A stretch of DNA of 9,276 bases, taken from the NCBI GenBank assembly GCA_002307115.1, contig DBTP01000189.1, forward strand, positions 1 through 9,276. The letters run 5' to 3'. A program made the translations under genes and the position numbers. The notes beneath the pieces were generated by a model. It made no database searches and was not told the origin of the DNA. It was given only the letters and a program-made list of their open reading frames with translations. Of this stretch, positions 1-5,031 are shown piece by piece; position 1 is the first letter of the stretch; each line of letters begins with the position of its first letter. Origin of the DNA: Fibrobacter sp. UBA1313. Lineage in GTDB: Bacteria; Fibrobacterota; Fibrobacteria; Fibrobacterales; Fibrobacteraceae.

Positions 1-12
1 TTGATGTATGGT

Positions 13-1107
13 TCACTCAGACGATTTAGAAGAAATACGGAGGAGTATTTCTTTCACATCCGTAAATGCACAAACTGGAAGGCTTAAAACTTTGCCACAG
101 AGTTCTTCTGTTTGGGGAGTACTTACTTTGTGCGCCCCAAAATTTGCAAAACAAGGCTGTGTATGGAGCGGTTGTGGATAATGGATGCAAGTAGGAATTT
201 CTGCTTTCGCAAATTTCTTTTCCCAAAAAGTTCGATCTTCTGTGACGAGCGTGTATTGAGCAAAGGTACTGGTATTACCCGCGGCAATTGTCGGTGTTTG
301 TACATTTTTAAAATGGGCAAAGAAAGCATTATAAATTTCTGCATTTTGACGACGAATCATGAGTTCGTCTTCTAGGTGGCGCAATTTGACGCGCAGTACT
401 GCTGCTTGCAATGCGTCCAAACGACTATTCGTTCCCAAGCTTTCATGAACGTAATGTTCGGTGCTACCGTGATTGGCCAAGGCTCTTACACGGGATGCTA
501 AGTTTTCGTCCGCGGTAAAAACCGCACCACCATCGCCATAACAACCGAGAGGCTTTGAAGGGTAAAAACTAGTAGTCGCAATGCGTGTGAGATTCCCCGA
601 TTTTTTCCCAAATTGTGAAGCCCCAAAACTTTGCGCGGCATCTTCAATAATCCAGAGATCATAAGTATTTGCAATCTTTTTTAGCGCCTCATAATTGACG
701 CATTGTCCAAAAAGATCCACCGCGATAATTCCTTTAGTTTTGGGCGTGATCAACGCTTCGACTGCGGCAGGATCAATCAAAAAAGTGTCTTTGGAAATAT
801 CGGCAAATTTTGGAATGGCTCCCAACAAGGCCACGCATTCTGCGGGTGCTACAAAAGTAAAATCAGGAACAATAACTTCATCCCCTTCACGAATATCCAA
901 CGCGAGTAAAGACAATAGAAGTGCTCCCGTACCACTTGCACAGGTGATCGCCTGAGTGGCTCCAGAATATGTCGAGAGTTCTGCTTCTAAGGCTTCAATT
1001 TCTTTCCCGCCAATAAAGCACCCGCTATCGTAAACGCGTTGTGTTGCGATTTCTAATTCTTCACGGTATGCATTCCGTTGTGAGGAGAGATTGACAAATG
1101 GAATCAT
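13..1107 (-). CDS. DegT/DnrJ/EryC1/StrS family sugar aminotransferase (WbpE-like)
   Basis: PLP-dependent aminotransferase that probably transfers an amino group to a 3-keto or 4-keto nucleotide sugar for surface polysaccharide synthesis in the cytoplasm. Visible family features, numbered from the ATG: a GTGALLLSL segment near residue 60 (cofactor phosphate region), GDEVIVPDFTFVAPAE near 75-90, EDAAQSFGAS with the pyridine-binding Asp at 156, and SFYPSKPLGCYGDGGA with the Schiff-base lysine at 185, then NSRLDALQAA. From memory these segments and the lysine position closely match Pseudomonas WbpE (UDP-2-acetamido-3-oxo-glucuronate aminotransferase), but related enzymes share them, so the substrate is inferred. 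I chose the ATG at 1105-1107 because MIPFVNL is the usual family N-terminus. A TTG at 1114-1116 would add three residues, and neither start has a clear Shine-Dalgarno. The gene is complete at 364 residues, a normal family length. It is divergent from cysQ and suggests a polysaccharide locus off the left edge. Confidence 0.93.
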   Translation of the reverse strand: MIPFVNLSSQRNAYREELEIATQRVYDSGCFIGGKEIEALEAELSTYSGATQAITCASGTGALLLSLLALDIREGDEVIVPDFTFVAPAECVALLGAIPKFADISKDTFLIDPAAVEALITPKTKGIIAVDLFGQCVNYEALKKIANTYDLWIIEDAAQSFGASQFGKKSGNLTRIATTSFYPSKPLGCYGDGGAVFTADENLASRVRALANHGSTEHYVHESLGTNSRLDALQAAVLRVKLRHLEDELMIRRQNAEIYNAFFAHFKNVQTPTIAAGNTSTFAQYTLVTEDRTFWEKKFAKAEIPTCIHYPQPLHTQPCFANFGAHKVSTPQTEELCGKVLSLPVCAFTDVKEILLRISSKSSE

Positions 1108-1140
1108 GGTTGACAAAGCTAAAAAAACTATCTTCTACCC

Positions 1141-1926
1141 ATGTTAAGTTCAATGCCTTGGTTCCCGCTTCTTTCGGTCATGCGCGACGCAAGCTCCGCT
1201 GTCATGAGCGCTTTCACTCAAGGTTTTTCGATTTCTGAAAAGCCGGATGAAACGCCTGTAACCAGTGCAGACCTAGAAGCTAATCGCATAATTCTTGAGG
1301 GACTCCAAAAATATTTCCCTGCAATCCCTGTGGTCTCTGAAGAAACCGCGAGTGAACCTTGGGAGGTACGGCGTACCTGGAAACGCTTTTTTCTCATAGA
1401 TCCCATTGATGGAACTTCTGAATTTGTAGCCCATAGAAATGATTTTACTGTGAATATAGCACTCATTGAAGATGGTGTCGTCAGTCTTGGTTTAGTGAGC
1501 GCACCTGCCACAGGGGAACTCTTTGTTGGTTGGGATCACCAGGCATTCACTCTTAATTTGTATTCATTAGAGGAATCCTCCTACCAATCTCTGAAACGCG
1601 ACTCCCGATTTTCCCCCCATAATCCTAAGAATAGTCCACCGTCCAAAGTGCTGGTGAGTGTACTTCATAAAGATGGCCCTACGATGGATTTTGTGGCGGC
1701 AGTGGGAGGCGTTTCCATTGAAGTCGGCTCTAGTCTCAAGTTTTGCCGCATTGCTGATGGTTTTGCTGATTATTATCCGAGGTGCAAGCCTCTTCACGAA
1801 TGGGATATTGCTGCCGGTCATGGGGTACTAAAGGCTGCTGGGGGCAATGTCTATCGCTTGGGAACCATTGAAGAAGTTCATTACGGCACACAATTTTTGG
1901 AAACCCCCGCTTTTGAGGCTTATTAA
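1141..1926 (+). CDS. cysQ: 3'(2'),5'-bisphosphate nucleotidase CysQ
   Basis: Member of the inositol-monophosphatase-like, Mg2+-dependent, Li+-sensitive phosphatase family. CysQ removes the 3' phosphate of PAP/PAPS, recycling the by-product of sulfate activation. Metal-binding motifs are all present: VTSADLEAN (40-48), VVSEE (64-68), DPIDGT (87-92, both Asp) and WDIAAGHGVLKAAGG (221-235). CysQ-specific segments distinguish it from plain inositol monophosphatase: DFTVNIALIEDG after the DPIDGT motif, and GSSLKFCRIADGFADYYPR (196-214). Length is 261 residues, slightly above E. coli CysQ (about 246). The extra residues lie partly at the N-terminus, where ATG codons at 1156 and 1180 are alternative starts. 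No Shine-Dalgarno is visible before any of them. The site-2-protease-like gene follows after 5 bases, so the two are probably co-transcribed. Confidence 0.9.
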   Translation: MLSSMPWFPLLSVMRDASSAVMSAFTQGFSISEKPDETPVTSADLEANRIILEGLQKYFPAIPVVSEETASEPWEVRRTWKRFFLIDPIDGTSEFVAHRNDFTVNIALIEDGVVSLGLVSAPATGELFVGWDHQAFTLNLYSLEESSYQSLKRDSRFSPHNPKNSPPSKVLVSVLHKDGPTMDFVAAVGGVSIEVGSSLKFCRIADGFADYYPRCKPLHEWDIAAGHGVLKAAGGNVYRLGTIEEVHYGTQFLETPAFEAY

Positions 1927-1931
1927 AACCT

Positions 1932-2615
1932 ATGACGAATGAATCGCTGCGCTCCGGTACGCTTTTTTTTATCACTTTGATTTTAGCGCTTTCTCTCCAT
2001 GAGTTCGCTCATGCGCTGGCGGCTCTTCTTCTAGGGGATACCACCGCAAAAGATCGTGGACGACTAAGTTTGAATCCCATGAATCATCTTGATCCTTTGG
2101 GGACGATGATGCTTCTATTTTTGGCTTTTCAGAACATCGGCATTGGCTGGGCAAAACCCGTACCTGTGGACCCTACTCGGTTTAAAAATAGTCATCGAGG
2201 CATGGGCATTGTCTCTATCGCAGGGCCCCTTTCTAATTTACTTCAGGCCATAGTGGGCTTTAACTTGTACATGGGGGTCGTTCAGTTTATTATTCCAGCG
2301 ATGCAAGGACCCAGTGCATTCTTAATTTTGATTTCGGATTTTTTGAAGATTTATGTTCAGGTTAATTTATCCCTCGCCGCCTTTAACTTGCTTCCTATTT
2401 ACCCCTTGGATGGAGCAAAAGTCCTTTCTGCGCTCCTACCCCCTCGATTGAGCCGCAATTTCGATCTTTTGTTTCTTCGTTTAGGGATGTGGCCGTTGGT
2501 GGGGGTGGTCCTCTGGGAGTGGATTTTGCCTTTTCCGGGTCCAATTTCCCTTATTATGGGTCCATTTCTTGAATTTTTGTTAAAAATGACCAGTTATTCC
2601 GCTTTTTGGCTATAG
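1932..2615 (+). CDS. Site-2 protease family (M50) membrane metalloprotease
   Basis: Polytopic inner-membrane protein of 227 residues resembling the compact M50/S2P-like zinc proteases. The zinc motif HEFAH is at 23-27 inside the first hydrophobic helix. An AGPLSNL segment is at 97-103. The third zinc ligand is in NLLPIYPLDG (152-161, Asp160), the canonical second catalytic motif. Other hydrophobic segments lie near 8-30, 57-72, 90-122, 128-158 and 185-215. No PDZ domain or additional domain is present, as in the minimal group. By family, it would cleave a transmembrane segment of an unknown substrate; nothing here identifies that substrate. The ATG lies 5 bases after the cysQ stop. The nearest purine-rich stretch (GAGG, 1915-1918) is rather far upstream, so translation may depend on coupling to cysQ. 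No convincing terminator follows before the rpsT promoter. Confidence 0.88.
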   Translation: MTNESLRSGTLFFITLILALSLHEFAHALAALLLGDTTAKDRGRLSLNPMNHLDPLGTMMLLFLAFQNIGIGWAKPVPVDPTRFKNSHRGMGIVSIAGPLSNLLQAIVGFNLYMGVVQFIIPAMQGPSAFLILISDFLKIYVQVNLSLAAFNLLPIYPLDGAKVLSALLPPRLSRNFDLLFLRLGMWPLVGVVLWEWILPFPGPISLIMGPFLEFLLKMTSYSAFWL

Positions 2616-2636
2616 GTCTTTTGGGACTTCTCGGAC

Positions 2637-2665
2637 TTGACCAAATAGTGAGAATGTGTTAAATT
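2637..2665 (+). promoter_or_regulatory. Putative sigma-70-type promoter of rpsT
   Basis: A -35 box TTGACC (2637-2642, 5/6 to consensus) is followed by a 17-base spacer and a -10 box TAAATT (2660-2665, 4/6). A TG at 2657-2658 gives an extended -10. Transcription would start near 2672, leaving a leader of about 34 bases before the GTG of rpsT. It is based on motif match only. Confidence 0.5.
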
Positions 2666-2694
2666 TGCGCCAACAAGAAAAAAGGTTTTCACCC

Positions 2695-2698
2695 GGAG
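2695..2698 (+). promoter_or_regulatory. Ribosome binding site of rpsT (supports GTG start)
   Basis: GGAG, within CCGGAGAT, sits 7 bases before the GTG at 2706. It supports the non-ATG start, which also gives the expected S20 N-terminus (MPHHQSCKKRLRQ). Confidence 0.65.
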
Positions 2699-2705
2699 AT
2701 ATAAG

Positions 2706-2972
2706 GTGCCTCATCATCAGTCATGTAAAAAGCGTTTGCGTCAAGCCGAAAAAGCTACCGCTGTTAACCGTTCTGTTCGTTCTGCGATCCGTACGAGCCT
2801 GAAACTTATCCGCACTGCAACTTCGAAAGATCTTGCCCTCAAGGAAATGCCGAATCTTTTCAGCATGCTTGATAAAGCTGCAGCTAAGAATCGTGCGGGT
2901 TTTAATGCAAACCGTGCTGCCAACTATAAGGCCAAGGTGGCTCAGGTTGTCAACGGATTTGTCAAGGTTTAA
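2706..2972 (+). CDS. rpsT: 30S ribosomal protein S20
   Basis: Small primary-binding protein of the 30S subunit that contacts the 5' domain and helix 44 of 16S rRNA. The 88-residue length and strongly basic, all-helical composition are typical. The N-terminal stretch with SCKKRLRQAEKATAVNRSVRS and the C-terminal KAAAKNRAGFNANRAANYKAKV match the S20 pattern of three long helices. The start is GTG with a good Shine-Dalgarno. Non-ATG starts are also known for rpsT elsewhere (UUG in E. coli, linked to autoregulation), but autoregulation here is not shown by the sequence. The gene looks monocistronic, with a putative promoter upstream and a hairpin terminator directly downstream. Confidence 0.95.
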   Translation: MPHHQSCKKRLRQAEKATAVNRSVRSAIRTSLKLIRTATSKDLALKEMPNLFSMLDKAAAKNRAGFNANRAANYKAKVAQVVNGFVKV

Positions 2973-2990
2973 TTAATGGATCTTTGATTA

Positions 2991-3027
2991 AAGGGACCAG
3001 TGGCACTGCTGCTGGTCTTTTGTTTTT
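2991..3027 (+). terminator. Rho-independent terminator after rpsT
   Basis: Inverted repeat GACCAG (2995-3000) / CTGGTC (3012-3017) with an 11-base loop. The stem can be extended outward by two G-U and two A-U pairs, and is followed by a T-rich run (3018-3027, TTTTGTTTTT). It lies 22 bases after the rpsT stop and separates rpsT from the mglA unit. Confidence 0.8.
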
Positions 3028-3052
3028 GGTGGACTAGGTCCAATGGGCTTTT

Positions 3053-3082
3053 TTGCGAAAAACGAAACGGTGTTCTTATATT
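3053..3082 (+). promoter_or_regulatory. Putative promoter of the mglA operon
   Basis: TTGCGA (3053-3058, 4/6 to the -35 consensus), an 18-base spacer and TATATT (3077-3082, 5/6 to the -10 consensus). Transcription would begin near 3089, with a leader of about 29 bases containing AAGGA (3107-3111) before the ATG at 3118. A later TATAAA (3097-3102) would start transcription at the Shine-Dalgarno itself and is less likely. Confidence 0.4.
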
Positions 3083-3117
3083 TTTGTTAGATTAGTTATA
3101 AATATTAAGGAAATCGA

Positions 3118-4107
3118 ATGTCCTCAATCAACTTCGCTACTCGTGAAATCAGCTGTAAGGTCGTCTATTACGGACCTGGTTTGAGCGGCAAGACAACGAA
3201 CCTTCAGGTGATTCATCAGAAGATGCCTCAAGACAAGCGCACCGATATGGTGTCTCTTGCGACAGAAGGTGATCGCACGCTCTTTTTTGATTTTCTACCG
3301 CTCAATTTGGGTGATATTAAAGGTTTCAAAACTAAATTCCAGCTTTATACTGTTCCAGGTCAGGTCTATTACAATAGCACCCGTAAGCTTGTGCTTCGTG
3401 GTGTGGATGGGATTGTTTTTGTCGCTGATTCTCAACGTTCTCGCCAAGCAGAAAATTTGGAAAGCTTCCAAAATTTGCGCCAGAACTTGCAGGATTATGG
3501 CATGGAATTAGATGATATTCCGTTAGTGTTGCAATACAACAAACGGGATATGGAAAATGTGTTTACGCTTGATGAGATGAACAAATTTTTGAACCCTCGT
3601 GTCATTCCCTTTTTCCCAGCGACCGCGCATAATGGTAAAGGTGTGGTCACGACATTGAAGTCCATTGCTATGTTGGTGATTGAAAAATTCAATGTGAAAC
3701 AGGGCTTTTTGCGCAAGGCAGCGGAGAGCGTACACAATACGGGTGTGCATGATGTGACTTTGAGCAAAGAAGGTCTTTCTGTAACACAGTCCACGGTCCC
3801 ACCAAAAGCGACTCTACCGATGGGTTCGAATTCAATGCCGGATTTGAGTGGACCTGATGCTTCTGGTTTACCGTTTCGAATGCCTTCGTTTGCGGCGAAG
3901 GCTCCCGCAGCTGATGTTGCTCCTTCCCCTCACGGTGGTATGTTTCAAAAAAATGCTCCTGCGACTCCTTTTGGACGTCCTTTGCCAGGTGCTGGTGGAA
4001 CGCCAACACCGCGTATGCCGACCTTTGGCCGTGATGCACAGAAGCCGACACAAGAAGTTTCTGAAGATGACATTGAACTTCGTCCTTACGTTCCAAAAAA
4101 GAAATAG
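3118..4107 (+). CDS. mglA: MglA-like small Ras-family GTPase with a long C-terminal tail
   Basis: Cytoplasmic polarity GTPase of the bacterial MglA family. In Myxococcus, GTP-bound MglA localises to a pole and recruits motility complexes. Residues 1-193 align throughout with that family from memory. Walker A is GPGLSGKTT (19-27). The TEGDRTLFFDFLP segment carries Arg53, the position of the intrinsic arginine finger. The switch II motif TVPGQ is at 78-82 with Gln82, and the base-specificity motif NKRD is at 141-144. All catalytic positions are intact, so it should be an active GTPase. The unusual part is residues about 194-329, a low-complexity extension rich in Pro, Ala, Gly, Met and Ser. It contains two copies of RMP(S/T)F (254-258 and 299-303) and ends in an acidic patch followed by KKK; Myxococcus MglA stops near 195. 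The start has a good Shine-Dalgarno (AAGGA). It is the first gene of the five-gene set, with the Roadblock partner 28 bases downstream. Confidence 0.92.
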   Translation: MSSINFATREISCKVVYYGPGLSGKTTNLQVIHQKMPQDKRTDMVSLATEGDRTLFFDFLPLNLGDIKGFKTKFQLYTVPGQVYYNSTRKLVLRGVDGIVFVADSQRSRQAENLESFQNLRQNLQDYGMELDDIPLVLQYNKRDMENVFTLDEMNKFLNPRVIPFFPATAHNGKGVVTTLKSIAMLVIEKFNVKQGFLRKAAESVHNTGVHDVTLSKEGLSVTQSTVPPKATLPMGSNSMPDLSGPDASGLPFRMPSFAAKAPAADVAPSPHGGMFQKNAPATPFGRPLPGAGGTPTPRMPTFGRDAQKPTQEVSEDDIELRPYVPKKK

Positions 4108-4135
4108 CGATTCCTTTTTGGAGTGGAGATAATAC

Positions 4136-4555
4136 ATGAGCGATTTTGCTGTATATACTGAAGATGCTGACAAGGTACGTCGCCTTATGCTCGCTTACCA
4201 AGCGAGTGTGAAGGCTGATTATGTTGTCCTTTCTCACCGTGATGGTTCCATCGTTGCTGAAGTCGGTTCTATCGGAATGGATGCGACGCCCCTTGCGGTT
4301 TTGAGCTCCGCCTCTTTTGATTCTGCAAAACAAATAGGCATGATGCTTGGCGAGTGTTCGTTTCAATCGGTTTCTTATACGGGTGAGCAACGTTCTATTT
4401 ACATTGCGCCTGTAGAAGATTCTCTGCTTTTGGTTCAGATATTCCCTGGTTCCAAGCTCCCGAATCGTATTGAGGATTACAATAAACTTCTGGTAGAAAA
4501 ATTGGTGGATGCAGTGCCTGCGTTTACACAAAATACCAGTAAGCTCCGTCGATAG
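4136..4555 (+). CDS. Roadblock/LC7 domain protein (MglB-like partner of MglA)
   Basis: A 139-residue cytoplasmic protein with one Roadblock/LC7 fold. Family-like segments are DYVVLSHRDGSIVAEVG (28-44), the helix LAVLSSASFDSAKQIGMMLGE (53-73), SVSYTGEQRSIYIAPV (78-93) and the strand SLLLVQIFPGSKLPN (96-110), which is the usual end of the domain. A charged C-terminal helix follows. Roadblock proteins dimerise and bind MglA-type GTPases; Myxococcus MglB is the GTPase-activating protein of MglA. Adjacency here strongly suggests the same partnership. GAP activity is inferred, and I leave the symbol blank because several Roadblock paralogues can coexist in one genome. In Myxococcus the order is mglB-mglA, and here it is reversed. 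GGAG (4125-4128) lies 7 bases before the ATG. Confidence 0.86.
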   Translation: MSDFAVYTEDADKVRRLMLAYQASVKADYVVLSHRDGSIVAEVGSIGMDATPLAVLSSASFDSAKQIGMMLGECSFQSVSYTGEQRSIYIAPVEDSLLLVQIFPGSKLPNRIEDYNKLLVEKLVDAVPAFTQNTSKLRR

Positions 4556-4559
4556 GGGT
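4554..4559 (+). promoter_or_regulatory. Ribosome binding site deciding the TTG start of the DUF2914-like gene
   Basis: AGGGGT overlaps the TAG stop of the Roadblock gene (4553-4555) and ends 5 bases before TTG 4565. It favours this start and implies coupled translation. Confidence 0.5.
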
Positions 4560-4564
4560 TTTCT

Positions 4565-5029
4565 TTGCTTGGCCTTCCGCCATTTCGTTATTTAAGAAAG
4601 ACAGCACTGGTTTTTGTGCTCCTTTTTTTGTGTTTTTTAGGGCATCAGATATTTGTGAGTTTGCATGATTCGGAAGAATCGGAGCAATTAAATATGGAAC
4701 CCGAAAAAATAGTGTATAGTGTTGTTTGTCGCAATATTGTGAGTGGTGCTCCATTCGGAGTGGATTCGACTTTTCCTGAACGGAGTCGTCTCCATTATTA
4801 TTCACTGATCCCTAAGAGTTTGGGTCTACCTAAAGAAGAACCTTTTCGACATATCTGGTATTTGGGTGTGGATACACTTCAAAATTTGCCTTGCATAGTA
4901 TCGGATAGTATTTGTTCCAGTTCCATTTCTCCAGAACTTTTACATAGCGGGGAGTGGAGTGTGGATTTAGTTCAAGGTCGCAAACTTTTAGCGAGCCGCC
5001 AGTTTAAGGTAGAAGCGGCAGGACATTAA
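4565..5029 (+). CDS. Membrane-anchored DUF2914-like protein
   Basis: A 154-residue protein with a short basic N-terminus, one hydrophobic helix (about 13-32) and a soluble domain that should face the periplasm. The domain resembles DUF2914 from memory. It has an opening strand IVYSVVCRNIVSGAPFG, a central HIWYLGVD (aromatic and Trp after His, as in the family's HxW core), an ISPELLHSGEWSVDLV segment and a closing LLASRQFKV strand. That is the family's Ser-x-x-L...G-x-W-x-V...L-x-x-x-x-F-x-V pattern. DUF2914 has no established biochemical role, so none is assigned. The start is TTG, supported by AGGGGT, and no better start precedes the hydrophobic helix. It lies 9 bases after the Roadblock gene and 2 bases before the large OMP gene, so it is part of the same transcript. 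A signal-anchor is more likely than a cleaved signal peptide because no clear AxA site follows the helix. Confidence 0.72.
   Translation: MLGLPPFRYLRKTALVFVLLFLCFLGHQIFVSLHDSEESEQLNMEPEKIVYSVVCRNIVSGAPFGVDSTFPERSRLHYYSLIPKSLGLPKEEPFRHIWYLGVDTLQNLPCIVSDSICSSSISPELLHSGEWSVDLVQGRKLLASRQFKVEAAGH
5020..5023 (+). promoter_or_regulatory. Ribosome binding site supporting the TTG start of the large OMP gene
   Basis: AGGA, within GCAGGACA, inside the end of the DUF2914-like gene, 8 bases before TTG 5032. The TTG start gives an intact signal peptide, and there is no ATG alternative near it. Confidence 0.45.
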
Positions 5030-5031
5030 TT

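Noticed and set aside
2624..2638. GGACTT repeated 9 bases apart just upstream of and overlapping the rpsT -35 box
   Set aside because: Two copies of a 6-mer are too short to call an operator without comparison to related genomes.
2616..2642. Possible terminator (GGTC...GACC) after the M50 gene
   Set aside because: The stem is only four pairs with a long loop, and no T-run follows. The 3' arm overlaps the -35 box of the rpsT promoter.
3097..3102. TATAAA as the -10 box of mglA
   Set aside because: No acceptable -35 lies 16-18 bases upstream, and transcription would begin at the Shine-Dalgarno.
3689..4531. A 280-codon open frame on the minus strand across the mglA tail and the Roadblock gene
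   Set aside because: It is antisense to two well-supported genes. Its composition (many His, Arg, Gln, Ser, no domain pattern) looks like the reverse frame of coding sequence.
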